A DNA stretch of 64,000 nt from Corbicula japonica (GCA_038501625.1 JAZAYU010000169.1:434001-498000), one strand, 5' to 3'. Counted from the stretch's first letter, positions 33,661 to 45,420 are shown. Translations and numbers: made by a program. Notes: generated by a model from the sequence alone, not told the origin.

Positions 33661-34240
33661 TCAGTTCGTACTCGGTGAACCTATCACCAGTGCAAGCTTG
33701 CACTGGACACACAGCCTGCGGATAGGGTCAGCCGGTGTATCGCTGTGGTTGCAGACTATTTATTATTACAATAGTAATATAACCCTAGAGACATTATCGT
33801 TAACTTGTTATTAACGGTAACTAGGTAAACAGATAGGGTTCTATATATATACTGGAGTAGCAAGACAGTTGCTATCCAGATCCATCCATATCCAGCGAGG
33901 AGTACTCTATTAAGCATGCGAGCGCGGCAGTCTTAGTAGCTCGTCAGAGCGACCACGACGAGGGCTCCTGGCCGTAACACACTTACACTTCGTTAGTGTT
34001 TTTTGAAATGAAACCAGTTTTCAGAGAGCAAATGTCATAACATTTATTTTTATTTAACGCGGATCTTTCTTTTACCTTACACTGAATAATACTTTTACCT
34101 TACACTGAATAGTATTAACGGAAAAGGTTTTAAAATAACATCTTTTTGCTTCGTAAAATTGAAGAAATTTCTCTATCATTTTGCACTGGTATTTGTACAT
34201 TTTGTATCATTAAACAATTTATATCGTAAAAAATTCTACA
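33661..34240. other. Unassigned, with a GC-richer block at 33860-33980
   Basis: TATATATATACTGGAGTAGC and a CpG-containing stretch (GCATGCGAGCGCGGCAG) resemble the edge of a repeat or promoter, but no second copy exists in the window to define it. Confidence 0.3.
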
Positions 34241-34400
34241 GCCATTGCTGTTTAAAAACTCCTTTCCTAAAAAGGCCAATACTCAGTTTCGCCGAAAAAC
34301 GTCCATGTACACAAGCAACTGCCGTCGGCTTACCCACGGCATTCACCTTATCGGGTTAAACTGTGTGGAACACGATCACAGCGTTTGTTTGCCTCAATGC
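34240..34400 (-). repeat. Dispersed repeat, inverted to 28855
   Basis: CAAGCAACTGCCGTCGGCTT and GGCATTCACCTTATCGGGTT match 28855-28903 in reverse. I recall similar phrases from other bivalve sequences. Confidence 0.7.
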
Positions 34401-35010
34401 AATACCATCAGTGTTGTTTCGAGATTTGAACTTCGGGAATGTTTCGGGTTTTTATTACTATATATTTATATAGCATCAATAGCGCTTTCCAGTGTCTGCC
34501 GTGTGCAGATCGATTCACTGAGTTCCAAACCATTCCTGGGCCGGATATCAGGTGCCTTTGCTCGGGAAAGAACTCCACCACAGGCCAGGGTGGACTAAAA
34601 GATATCAGATAAAAAAGATTTTTCCCAGCAATTCAATGCATAACAGAACATTAATTTATTCGCGGGCGTTAACTATGAAACATATCGTTTTTATCTCCCC
34701 TTTATTGCAGAGGATCGAACAAACTGATGTCCGAGCTCGTCTTCGATCGAGCAAACACAATCACAGTGTTTATTGGACTCAATGTAATACAGATGCTGCT
34801 GAATCGAGATTTGAGCTAAGGCATTTTCAGGGGTTTATTACGTTATTCATATAGCATTAAAATCACTTTCCAGTGACTGCCAAACAGATCGATTCACCAG
34901 GTACCGATGTAGTGCTTTGGCATTTTTGTGCCGGAAATTCAATGTATTTGCTCGAGTCCGGAAGCCTGACCACATGCCAGCGTGTATTAAAAATAACCGG
35001 ATCAAAAATG
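34355..35010 (+). repeat. Diverged tandem duplication (two units, about 390 bp apart)
   Basis: Unit 1 (about 34355-34620) and unit 2 (about 34745-35010) share ATCACAG(C/T)GTTT, CTCAATG(C/T)AATAC, GAGATTTGA, TTTCCAGTG(T/A)CTGCC, CAGATCGATTCAC and GGTTTATTA/GGTTTTTATTA words. Short peptide frames align too (HSVCLPQCNT against HSVYWTQCNT), but no domain is recognised. Confidence 0.75.
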
Positions 35011-35082
35011 CGGTCTACATAGAAATTGAATGCATAACTTACAAAAATTTAAATATCGTCGAACGTATTTCTCTAAAAGAGT

Positions 35083-35160
35083 TATTGGCCGAGCGGTTAC
35101 GACGACCGACTACCACACTTTCTTACTGGGTTCGATTCCAACGGAGACTCTTTTTTGTAC
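35083..35160 (+). tRNA. tRNA-Ser/Leu-like pseudogene or SINE head
   Basis: Has a pol III A box (TTGGCCGAGCGGTTA, as in Ser/Leu tRNAs) and B box (GGGTTCGATTCC), followed by CTCTTTTTT, a possible terminator. The acceptor and T stems do not pair well, so this is a tRNA-derived relic, not a functional tRNA. Confidence 0.5.
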
Positions 35161-35850
35161 TTCTTTGAACGTGTTTTTTATATTTAATTTTGAAGCTTTC
35201 AGATGTTTTCAGCATAATATGAACCAAGTAACGAAGCAAATATAAGACTTAAAATGCCAGGAAAGCTTTCAAACGTACCATGAATTATTACATTAAAAAA
35301 ACAAAAATAGTCTCTCCACAAAACTTCGAACATTAAGCGATAAAAATCCGAAGACATACTGGAAATTTTCGACTTAAACCAAAGAATAGAGTAACACAAT
35401 CATCGTCCTTACAAGAATTTTTGAACACTTCAAAACAATTAATACTTACATCATCTACGATCATAGGTTGAAAATGAACTAACAAATTCACAAACACTGG
35501 ACGTGTCTCTAAATGCGGCTATTATCGAACAGAAATTAAAAGTTGTATCTCTAAGCTTCAAAATTCCAAAACACCAAGTCCCCTAGAATTTATCAAGACA
35601 ACATCGGACATGTTACTACCTTTCTCTTGTAAACGTTTTCACAGCATTTTGAAACAGGTACGCCAAAACTTCTTCATTAAAAATCCGGAGATTTTGTCTG
35701 AATATGTCAATGATGATGACGACGATGATGAAAATGATGATGTTGTGGTTCGTTGTTCTTTTAATCTCTTGTTGCTGCTGATAACTGTGACTTAATCATA
35801 ATAACAATGATATAAGTGTCTTGCTGCTCTGTTAACTATGATTGTGACTA
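35161..35850. other. Unassigned
   Basis: No gene or repeat family recognised; GATGATGACGACGATGATG near 35711 is low complexity. Confidence 0.3.
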
Positions 35851-35851
35851 A

Positions 35852-35855
35852 AAAA

Positions 35856-35907
<52 letters not shown>
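35852..35907. repeat. (GAT)n microsatellite
   Basis: About 18 uninterrupted ATG/GAT triplets. Confidence 0.97.
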
Positions 35908-35908
<1 letters not shown>

Positions 35909-36414
35909 ATTGTTCTCATATTCTTTTTTCTTGTTTTATTCTTCAAAGAATAAATGTAATTTTCCGATTTTGTTAGAAATGGTTAAAGAACTTGTTTAAA
36001 AATGAATTTTGTCTATTTTTTATCATTCATTTTTAACTTTCTGTTTAACCTGCTACGACCTGTTTTGGACAATATTAGAATGAACATGCAATGCAAATAG
36101 ATTAAGTCAGGTGTAACATCGAGGCCCTTGTTTAGTTTATGACACGCGGTTATTGTATACAGTACCAGAGGCACTGAGGCAGCATGTCACTTACCACGTT
36201 CTCGTTATCTCGTAATCTCGTAATAAACATGAAATGTGCGACTGCTGTCGAATATCTGTAGCGTTCATTTTACAACTCCAATCAGGTTTAAATAATCCAA
36301 TTATTTTTGCAATTTCATAGAAATCCATAGATTTTAACTATTAATCCCGAGATTCGGAGAAGTAGCTTAAAATCCTGAGATTTCGGATAAAATCCGGAGA
36401 ATTGGCAGGCCTGT
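35908..36414. other. Unassigned
   Basis: Nothing recognised on either strand. Confidence 0.3.
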
Positions 36415-36930
36415 TGAAACATGACATGTTCAAAACACATGGTTAGAGGGTATTATTATCCCAATTTTTAAAAATAAGGGGGTCCGAAAGATCCAGGTAT
36501 TTATCGTTCTAATACAAGGCTTATTTACCTCCATACTTCCAGACTTACCAAATATCTAGAGGACAACGATATTTTAGACCAAAATCAAGCGAGTTTCCGT
36601 AAAGGCTTAGCTTTTCTTGCAGTGACCACATATTCACAATGTAAATCGTTCTCTTTTTGAACCCCTGAAAAAGAGTAGAATGAAACTTTTTGTGCATATA
36701 TTGATTTTTCACAAGCTTTCGACAAAGTTTGGAGGGTAGGACTATAACATAAATAACTCCAAAACTCTATAGATCGTAATTTCTTTAACGTTTTAACTAA
36801 CAATTACAAAAACATTAAGTAGAGTGTATCACATAATAGCGAATTTTACTTTATGGCTTAAACTGTTAGTCTTGCTATACGCCGACGATACCATCATGTA
36901 TCTGCAAATATCTGGAAATATTTATAATAT
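36415..36930 (+). pseudogene. LINE reverse transcriptase relic
   Basis: Across several frames the order of an RT is preserved: IIPIFKNKGGPKDP, RLTKYLEDNDILDQNQASF, ten or so broken codons, CAYIDFSQAFDKVWR (first catalytic Asp), then LLYADDTIMYLQ (catalytic YADD) near 36878. Many indels and stops. This LINE is different from, and older than, the one at 29.3 kb. Confidence 0.85.
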
Positions 36931-37590
36931 AATAGACAGTCATAATTAAATGACTGTTAGTTTTTGAAAATGCCTGTACATGTATTTGAAAAATAATCCT
37001 ACCTATTGATCCGCTGTCGGTAGTTATACATTTTAGTGACGTCTAGTGACCAAAACAAGAACGTCATTGACTGATCGTATGTGCTAATTTCACATCTGTG
37101 CATATAGAGCATAAGATTGGCCCAGATTTTTCCAGGACCTGCTCCACCTGTGGCGAAATATATCTGCCTTTGTCGCTAATCTCTTCACGCACGCTCTCTA
37201 CATGTACGTTGAACGTTGACCTAGTTTGGTATTATCACGTGACCTCGGATAATTTGCAGACGCGAAGCTAATCATGTCTTTCCTTTATTGTACAGTATAC
37301 ACATATCATAATTGTTATACTCTCGTTTATGGTTTGTTTTTTTCTTCTACTTCCAGCAATTGTAATTTTAGAAATACATTAACAGTTTTTGTAAAATAAG
37401 TTATAATTAACATTGAAATCTTCCAGTTCCCTCATCCCACAGCTTTAAACTTTATAGTTTGTTTATTTTATATGATTTGTTATGAAATATTACAATTTTA
37501 CATTTTGTAATCGAGTATTAGAATACTTTATGAACTACTTGGGTACTCGAACGTTCCCATCCCTAGATATACATGTATATACATGAAAAA
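36931..37590. other. Unassigned
   Basis: No gene or repeat recognised in this AT-rich stretch. Confidence 0.3.
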
Positions 37591-37674
37591 AATATACAAG
37601 AGCTGTCAGAGGAGACAGCATGCTCGACTATTCGAATCATTTGAAACAAATGCAATTTGAAATGATAGTGTCTC

Positions 37675-37765
37675 TAGCTGGGAGCGAACCCGCACCGTCA
37701 CGGTGACAGCGCCTAGCCATGCAATTTCCTGCGACGCAACCAACTGAGCTAACCGGGACAACGCC
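37675..37765 (-). tRNA. tRNA-like segment inside the element
   Basis: On the minus strand a perfect A box (TAGCTCAGTTGG, 37740-37751) and B box (GGTTCGCTCC, 37681-37690) are separated by more than in a normal tRNA. Looks like a tRNA-derived pol III promoter rather than a tRNA gene. Confidence 0.6.
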
Positions 37766-38329
37766 AAAAAACGTTGATCGGATAGCCCTGATATACGTAA
37801 CAATCACCGCATGACATCGGTAACGGGTTAATTTACTGATTAAAACAATAACAACTATGGCCATACATTCATTTGCAATCAGGAAAAATATAAACAAGTG
37901 AATGGTAAGGGAAAAATTCATTTCAAATAACAGAAATAATTCCTAAATGTACCATAAATATTAAACTGAATACGGAAATAACTATGAAATATTTTCGAAT
38001 TTATTAGAAAACTTGTTAGTAATTTTTTATTAGAGACATTTACTTTCAGTCAAATATAAATCACTTCAGTAATGTTACAGAAAAAGAACTGAAATGAAAA
38101 TATAATGGAAGTTTGAAGTTGATACCTTAAGTATTTGCAAAGTTATCGATGAAATGCACTTTAGTGAAAATATAAGTGAAACTAGAAATGTGTCCATAGG
38201 ACACGGATGCCCCGCTATGCATCATTTTCAGACACTCAATTGCAATGATGGGAATAATACGCGATACACCACCCTGTCATGGTGAACATTTGTGTCAAGT
38301 TATTTTGAAATCCCTCCATTTATAATGAA

Positions 38330-39062
38330 GATACAGCCCGGACAAGAAAATTCTATTTTTAGTAACAGTGACCTTGACCTTGGACCTTTAGGCTTGGGTA
38401 TTGTGCGGACACACTGCCTTGTCATAGTGAACATCTGTGCAAAGTTATTTTGAAATCCCTCCACTTATAACAAAGTAGCAGCCCGGACAAGAGAATTCTA
38501 TTTTTAGTAACATTGACATTGACCTTTGACCTACAGGCATGGACATGGTACGTGACACACCGCCTTGTCATGGTGAACATTTGTGTCAAGTTATTTTGAA
38601 ATCCCTCCATTCATAACAAAGTTACAGCCTGAACAAGAAAATTCTATTTTTAGTAACAGTGACCTTGACCTTGGATCTACAGGCATGGGTATTGTGCGGA
38701 CACACCGCCTTGTCATGTTGAACATTTGTGCCAAGATATTTTGAAATCCCTCCATTCATAACAAAGTAACAGCCTTGACAAGAAAATTCTATTTTTAGTA
38801 ACAGTGACCTTGACCTACAGGCTTGGGCATGTACATGACACACCGTCTTGATATGGTGAACAATTATACCAAGTTATTTAAACATCCAATAAGAAATAAC
38901 AAAGTTACAGAGCGGACACGATTTTGCAAGAAAATTCTATTTTTGGTAACAGTGACCTTGACCTTGGACCTACATGCATGGGTATTGTACGCGACACACC
39001 GCCTTGTCATGGTGAACATTTGTGCCAAGTTATTTTTGAAATCCCTCCATTCATAACGAAGT
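38330..39062. repeat. 145-148-bp tandem array, five units
   Basis: The AACAGTGACCTTGACC region recurs at 38366, 38511, 38657, 38802 and 38950. Units include TTCTATTTTTAGTAACAGTG, CACACCGCCTTGTCATGGTG and TTATTTTGAAATCCCTCCAT. Related to the repeats at 23960-25395. Confidence 0.93.
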
Positions 39063-39580
39063 TAAGGACCAACTGTATATTTTGCTTAACACAAAATTAA
39101 GTGAAAAAGGGGCATAATTTGAAAAATATTGGAAGCAGGGTTATGGGTCTTGTTGGTGATGATGTAGATTTTGATGGTGAAAATATATTTCAAGTTTCAA
39201 GGATATATCTCAAGTAGTATTAAAGTTAGGGGAAAATGCATATTTTGCTTAACACAAAATATAAGAAAAAGGGGAATAACTTGAAATATATTGACAGCAG
39301 AGTTATGGGTTTTGTTGGTAATGATGTAGAATTTGATGGTGAATATATATTCCAAGTTTCAAGTTGATATCTCAAGTAGTTTATAAGTTATGGACCAAAG
39401 TGCATATTTTCCTTAACGCAAAATTTAAGTGAAAAAGGGGCATAACTTGAAAAATATTTGTAGCAGAGTTATGGGTGTTGTTGGCAATGATGTAGAATTT
39501 GATGGTGAATATATATTCCAAGTTTCAAGTTGATATCATAAGTAGTGTTCAAGTAATGTACCAAAGTGCATTTTTTGTTT
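39063..39580. repeat. About 160-bp tandem array, three units
   Basis: GAAAAAGGGGCATAA-type phrases at about 39109, 39271 and 39437, each followed by GTTATGGGT, GTTGGTGATGATGTAGA and CAAGTTTCAAG. Confidence 0.9.
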
Positions 39581-39583
39581 AAC

Positions 39584-39620
39584 GGACGCCGACGCCGATG
39601 CCGACGCCGACGCCGACACC
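39584..39620. repeat. (GCCGAC)n microsatellite
   Basis: About six GCCGAC/GCCGAT hexamers next to the right inverted end of the element. Confidence 0.9.
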
Positions 39621-39671
39621 GGGGCGAGTAGGATAGCTCCCCTATTCTTCGAATAGTCGAGCTAAAACCGA

Positions 39672-40299
39672 TCATCGTTATATAAACTGAATAATGTTGT
39701 TTATGTATGTTTTATTTTCATGTATTTATGATTTTGCTTATGTTAATTTGATTTATATATATGTATAGTTTTAGACGATGTTTACATACATGTATGAACT
39801 TAGATTATTTATTTTCAAACCGATTAGACTTCACTTTTGAACTACTTACATTTTGAAGGTCATTTGTTCAATAATCAATACACATGTTCATTACATTCAT
39901 ATCTATAAATAAAATGTGTCAATTTCATAAGCAAATATTATTATTTACAAAACGTGTTTCTTGGTTTATTTTAATACCATTGTATTTAATTAAATGACGA
40001 TTGTCGGTAATTTCTCAGAATTAGATTTATTTTTTGAAACGAGAAAAATGATTGGTTTGAAGATTCTCGAGTTATAATTGGTCCGTTTTTTAAATATAGT
40101 TGAATCTCGCGCTTTCTTCTTCACTGTGAAAATTTTGTGTTACCGCGCACACAAATATTCTTGGATTGTTGTTTATTTGGAGCCTAACAGTGCTCAAATT
40201 TTAAGTTTTAAAACTTTTTTTGCGTATTTCGACTGTAATTATTCAAGTGGAACTGTATCGGTGAAAAGTTGCCTAAATTACAACGTTTTGCTGTCGAAT
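39672..40299. other. Unassigned AT-rich stretch before the Ngaro-like element
   Basis: The 77-codon frame at 40078 has no recognisable domain. The region may include the element's untranslated terminal repeat, which I cannot delimit. Confidence 0.3.
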
Positions 40300-40631
40300 C
40301 AGCTGATTTGACAGCTGGCGGAGGAATTTTACGTCGGTTTGTTTGTTTGACAATTTGAACGGGTTCGTCTCACAGTTATGTTTGGTTCTAAACGGTGACT
40401 TTGAAGTGATTATTTCAAGGATTATGACGACTTTTATAACTCTTATTGCAATTAGTCGTTTTTCCCTTGTGATTTAAATATGTCAAGGTGTTTGATACAG
40501 TCGGTGGACAGAGTTTTATGTCAGATTTGAAACTGAGGGAGCGTTTCAGGACTATTTATTGCGGAGTTTGCTTGTGTGCATTATTCTGGGACTGCTAATC
40601 AAATGGAAGAAAAAAAGCTCAGGTAGACAAT

Positions 40632-41880
40632 ATGGCCCTATCAGAAGGAAAGGGTTTGGTGCCACAAAAGGAGAGCGAGGAAGCCGGACGTATGAAGAAA
40701 GATCAGGCAGAAGGAGGGATTCCCGTCGGTATGGACAGAAATCGCCCTAAGACGTTGGAGGAGGGAAAAATGGGCCTATCCAGTCCACTTCATTCCGAGG
40801 AGGAAGGAATCGTTGTTGGGGACGAGGAGACGTATGCCTTGCAGGCGGAGTTGGCAGCGTAAGAGGAAGAGGAGAAGGAGCTGCGGGAGCAGACAAAGAG
40901 AGAGCTTCGTGAAAAGATTAAAAGGAAGCGCAGCACGATTAATTCTTTGAAGGGTAAGGACGTTTTTTTTCAGTAAAGCGAGATGGTGAAAAAGTAATTG
41001 ACATGAATACCCTTAGAAAGGACAAACATTTGGTTAAAAAGGTGCACCGTAAACTGAAAAGTTAGGGTTTGTCAGAGTCTGATTCAGACGAAGTGTCGGA
41101 CAGTGATTCGTCGAGCTCGGATTCAGATGTTACCAGTTATGTTAAGAGTAAACGAAAGTCCTGCAAAAAGTCTACATTTAGTTCTAATTCTAGTTCTTCA
41201 GACTCTGATTCAAACTCAGCAGATAGCGCTGATAAACAGTTTAAATATAAGCACAAAAAATCCAAAAAATCTGGTATTAAGGCAAAATCTTCGGATAAAG
41301 TTAAAAATGTGCAAAGGTACCCGCATTCGCAGTTAAGGTACGAATTCGTAAGTCAAAATGTTTCCTTCACAGATTTGAGTTTAAATTATTTCGTATCGGG
41401 AGAAATCGAAATAATTTCCGACAAGCACATACGTTCAAGTGAACGTAGAGGTCGATTAGCTTTAGTGAAGAGATTGATGTACTTAAGCGTAACTTATTCA
41501 TTTCCGCTTTTGAAATCGTATTATGCAGCAGTCTTGCGGGAGATTGAATTAGATAAAAAATCTTGGCAAGATGACTTTCATTATTTGGAAATTGCTTTTT
41601 TAAGCAAAACAGATTCATCAAAAAAGTCAGTCGGGTTCAAAATAAAAAAAATTTCGAAAGTCGGGAACGGAGACCACTATTGAAGACAGTACTTGGTTTT
41701 GTTCTTTTTATCAGAGAAACAAATGTTTGCATAAAACGGCTCACACGTTGATGGTTAAGGTAGGTTGAGGCTTGCTCAACATATATGTGCAACTTGTTGG
41801 CAAAAAGATCAAAAAAGCATCCCGAGAGTTCTTCTGCTTGTCCGTATTTCTCGGGATGACTCGCCCAGCCTTGTTTAATT
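40632..41880 (+). pseudogene. Ngaro-like gag remnant
   Basis: Begins MALSEGKGLVPQKESEEAG. A frame rich in Glu/Lys is interrupted by TAA at about 40860 and resumes as EEEEKELREQTKRELREK. 41069-41683 encodes a Ser/Asp-rich then Lys-rich region and a folded part (SERRGRLALVKRLMYLS). After a slip in an A-run near 41640 another frame carries WFCSFYQRNKCLHKTAH and then AQHICATCWQKD, a Cys/His-rich zinc-finger-like stretch. Gag of this group binds nucleic acid. Confidence 0.75.
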
Positions 41881-42099
41881 GACGAAAATAAATTAGAAGT
41901 TATTTTTATTCCAAGATTTTGTTTTCAAAAGCGAAGTTTAATCAATGTCTCCGATGACAATTTACAGCATGAACGGCAGGTTGAAATTAAATGTCCTACT
42001 TATTCTTTTGAAAAATTTAAGATTCATACATGTGGTGGGTGTTCACTGTTTTTCGCTCCTTCCACACATATAGACTTACAGAGAAAATTACAAATTCAT

Positions 42100-43335
42100 G
42101 AAGAAGTAAAGAGGTCGGGGAAATTTAATTATGAGTTTTGCAGAAAAGTGAATAATAAAATTAACGCTGAATATATGAGGACTATTCTTAGGAACTTTGA
42201 TTACAATGATTTATTGGTCTGTGATTTATTAGAACATGAATTTCCGATAGGGTTTCTAGGGAATGAAAATGAAATGAATACTACTCGGGAATTGTGGAAA
42301 TACAAAAATTATAAAGGTGCTAATGATTTTCCTTAGGAAAGTGTTAGGTATATTCAGAAGAAATTGAATGAAGATGCTTTGCTGGGGCCGTTTACAAAAA
42401 TCCCTTTAGGAGTAATCTTCTTATTTCTCCTTTGAATTAAATTCCCAAAAAGATGTGTTTGATAGAAGGGTAATTTTAGATTTGAGTAGTAACTCGCAAT
42501 GTTCTGTAAATAGTTTTATCGACAAAAACTTTTATTTAGGAGAATCAGTTAGTTTTTTTTCCAAGAATTGATGATTACGTTAAATTGATCTTAGCGAAAG
42601 GTCAAGGTTGATATCATAAGTGTTAAAAAAAGATATTTCCAGAGCATAAAGGCAGATAAGTATTGATCCTTCAAACTACAATTTAGTGTCATTTGTTTGG
42701 AAAAAAACATGTATTTATGGACACGGTTTTAAGTATAGGTTTGAAGTCTGCCGCTCATGTTTGTCAAAGAGTTACAAATGCTATTTCTTTCATCCTTTTT
42801 GGTATGGGTATAACTATTTTGAATTACCTTGACAATTTTACGGGGGTTGAAAGAAAAGTAAATGTGCATTTTGCATATTTAACATTGGGTTCGGTTTTAC
42901 AAAAGTGCGATCTACAGGAAGCTCATAATAAGGCTGTCGAACCTACGCAGGTTATGTCTTTTTTGGGAGTGCTATTTTAATACCATTCGTATGACGATGG
43001 AAATAACTCCGGAAAGATTGAAAGAATTATTAGGGCTTATAAAAACATGGCTTCATAAAGATATAGCTTGTTTAAAAGACGCGCAGTCACTTTTGGGTAA
43101 GCCCATATTTGTAGCAGCTTGTGTTAAACCAAGCAGAGTGTTCATTAACAGATTGCTTAACTGGATTAGGGAAATTCATTGTACAGGAGTCAGTGAAACA
43201 CTTTCTGTTCCCTTGGAGGTAAAGAAAGATTTGTTGTGGTGGGAGATATTCCTCCCATTATACAACGGAGTATCGCTAATGGATTTAGGTCCTTGGTCTA
43301 GCCCAGATAAAATTTTTCCTCAGACACTTATTTAG
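42100..43335 (+). pseudogene. Ngaro/DIRS-type reverse transcriptase remnant
   Basis: Pieces in order: FNYEFCRKVNNKINAEYM and EFPIGFLGNENEM (connector before RT), VRYIQKKLNEDALLGPF, DRRVILDLSS, KKDISRAYRQISIDPSNY (first catalytic block), SIGLKSAAHVCQRVTNAISF, ILNYLDNFTG (usual YLDDFxG, with the second Asp now Asn), and a C-terminal part 42991-43335 (RLKELLGLIKTWLHKD; LLWWEIFLPLYNG). At least four frame changes. Confidence 0.85.
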
Positions 43336-43859
43336 TTGGTTGCGGGGGATTTTGGAAAGAAAACTATTTTCATGCGAAGTTTGCAAAAACCGTGTTATTC
43401 TCAAAGTTGAACATAGGTTCTTTAGAGTTCATAACGCTGGTTATTTGTTTAAAATTATAGGGCACGCAATTTAAACATAAAAGATTAGTGGTTAATTGCG
43501 ACAATTATCAGTTTTTATAGCAGTTAATGCGGGAAAAACTAAATCCCAGTTTTATTAAAGTTGTCTGAGGGAAATTTGTTTTCTAGCTGCATCGAACGAA
43601 TTCGAATTAAGGGCGGAATACTTCCCTTCGGCAGAAAACAGGATCTCGGATCATTTGTCTAGATGGGATTTAGACGCGCTACATGAATCTAGGTTTTTTA
43701 ATCTTGTTCATGAATACCCGCTTAAGGAGTGGTTGGTTCAGGAGCAGTTGTTCAGCTTCTCGAATCCATGGTGATTTCTTTTATTTACAGATGAAAAATT
43801 TACTCAACTGCAATCCGATCTCAGGGTCTCAAACAGGAACGCTAATGCTTCAGGGTCAA

Positions 43860-44600
43860 GAAGAAATTTAAAGACTCAGTGGGAGGCTTTTCTCTTGTTT
43901 TGTTTATATTTTAATCTTGCGTATTTGCCGGTTTCTACCGAAACTCTGCAGTTATATGCACAATTCTTAAGCAGAACCTTTAAGTCAGTTGAATCAATTA
44001 AAAATTACATAAGCGGCATTAAAATAATGCATCAATTAGTAGGTATAGAAACTGGCCAAATTAACAATTTTTCGTTAAATTTATCTTTGAAAGGTATAGC
44101 TCGCAACAAGTTGCATATTGTTAAACAAGCCTATCCTATTACACCAGATATTTTATTGAAAATTTTCGATAGTTTTGATTTTTCTTCAAAAGATAACTTA
44201 GTTTATGGGTGTTTATATTTGTTTGCCTTCTTTTTACTGGCAAGAAAGTCAAATTTAGTACCAACCACCCAGAAGGATTTAAAAATCCAAAATTCTTATT
44301 AAGAAAACACATTACAGTATCTAATAACGGACTTTTGGTAAACATTTTTGGTCCAAAACGATTCAGACCGGAGAACGTGTTTTACAGGTACCTTTAAGAC
44401 AAATTCATAGCTCACCGCTATGTCCTATTTCAGCATACAAAAAAAAATGATTGCGTTGATACCTAGACCGCCAGATTCACCTTTGTTTGTATTGCGATCG
44501 GGAAAAGTAGTCAATTATTCAATGTATATGAATAAATTTAGAGATAGTCTAGAAATGTGCGGGTTTGAGTCAAATTTGTTCATTGTTATCGGATAAATTG
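43860..44600 (+). pseudogene. Ngaro-like tyrosine recombinase remnant
   Basis: 43895-44302 encodes the SAM-like core-binding region (LPVSTETLQLYAQFLSRTF; VESIKNYISGIKIMHQLVG) and FFLLARKSNLVP, containing the first catalytic-block Arg. Other frames follow with WSKTIQTGERVLQVPL, PLCPISAYKK, then MIALIPRPPDSPLFVLRSGK. The C-terminal H-x-x-R...Y block is not recognisable (44600-44820). This enzyme integrates a circular DNA intermediate in such elements. Confidence 0.82.
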
Positions 44601-44899
44601 AGAGTTTCAGAAGTTGTCAGTAATAAGATTTCTAATTTATATAGGTACTGATTCAACTTCAAGATCTTCGTTCACTTTAACACCTGGTTGCTTCTGCCTT
44701 TATCGGAGAAGTTGCTTGTCTTCAGACGGATGTTTTGACATTCTGGACAAGTGGATATTCAAAAGTCGCAGGGGTAAAGTGTCGTCGAATCTTGAACAAA
44801 TTGAAATCTTGACTTGACATCATTTGATGATGTATGTATTTTGTTATTTTGTATACAATTTATGTGTTCCTTTTTGATTGTGATAAAAAAGATCTATTA

Positions 44900-45420
44900 T
44901 GCTCTTTATTTTCAGGAGTCAGAAAAGTTTTAATCGTGGGTGAGTCGATTGTAAAAAATGTCGTTCCGTTCGAGGGAGCCAGAGTTTTGGCCTTTCCAGG
45001 GTCAACTATCAATCGTTTGGCTTTACTTTTTGATAACAACAAAATATTTGTTGGTGATGCGGAATATTTGATTTTACATGTTGGAACTAATGATGTCAAA
45101 AACGGCTCGTCAGTTTCAGAGATGACTTCATTCTTTTCCAATTTAATTGCAAACATAAGACGAACATTTTCAAATTTGCATATAATTGTTTCGGCGAATC
45201 TTCCTCAACCGGTCGATCATTCATCTACTAAGCAAACTATTCATGATTTTAACAATTTCTTGGATGCAACTCTTTCTAAAGATTTCATTTTGTGCATTCT
45301 TATAGGCCGTTTTGTTTCAAAGGTAAACCGAAATCTTACTTGTTTGCGGTTAGAGACGGAGGATTACATTTAAATACAGATGGTAGTAATAGATTAGGCT
45401 ATTTCTATTTCAGGGTAATT
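44900..45420 (+). pseudogene. SGNH hydrolase of the Ngaro-like element (one frameshift)
   Basis: Contains VLIVGESIVKNV (block I, usually GDS; Ser kept, Asp to Glu), ILHVGTNDV (block III GxND) and IIVSANLPQP. The block V motif DGGLHLNTDGS with the catalytic Asp and His is present in the other frame just downstream, so a single frame change near 45315-45325 separates it from the rest. SGNH hydrolases of this type occur as an extra ORF in Ngaro-like elements; the substrate is not known to me. The 44834 ATG frame gives 179 residues before the break. Confidence 0.85.

Larger units (their letters stand above)
37597..39670. mobile_element. Inverted-repeat element carrying a tRNA-like segment and two satellite arrays
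   Basis: Starts ACAAGAGCTGTCAGAGGAGA. GCTCGACTATTCGAA (37622-37636) and TTCGAATAGTCGAGC (39648-39662) are exact 15-bp inverted repeats near the ends. In order it contains a tRNA-like sequence, a 145-148-bp array, a 160-bp array and a GCCGAC microsatellite. No protein. Similar satellite-bearing, non-coding elements are known from molluscs; I cannot name the family from sequence alone. Confidence 0.75.

Noticed and set aside
33661..34000. LTR of a retrotransposon
   Set aside because: TATA-like sequence and a CpG-rich block are present, but there is no second copy, TG...CA ends or primer-binding site.
35083..35160. Functional tRNA-Ser or tRNA-Leu gene
   Set aside because: A and B boxes are good but the stems do not fold; more likely a SINE head or pseudogene.
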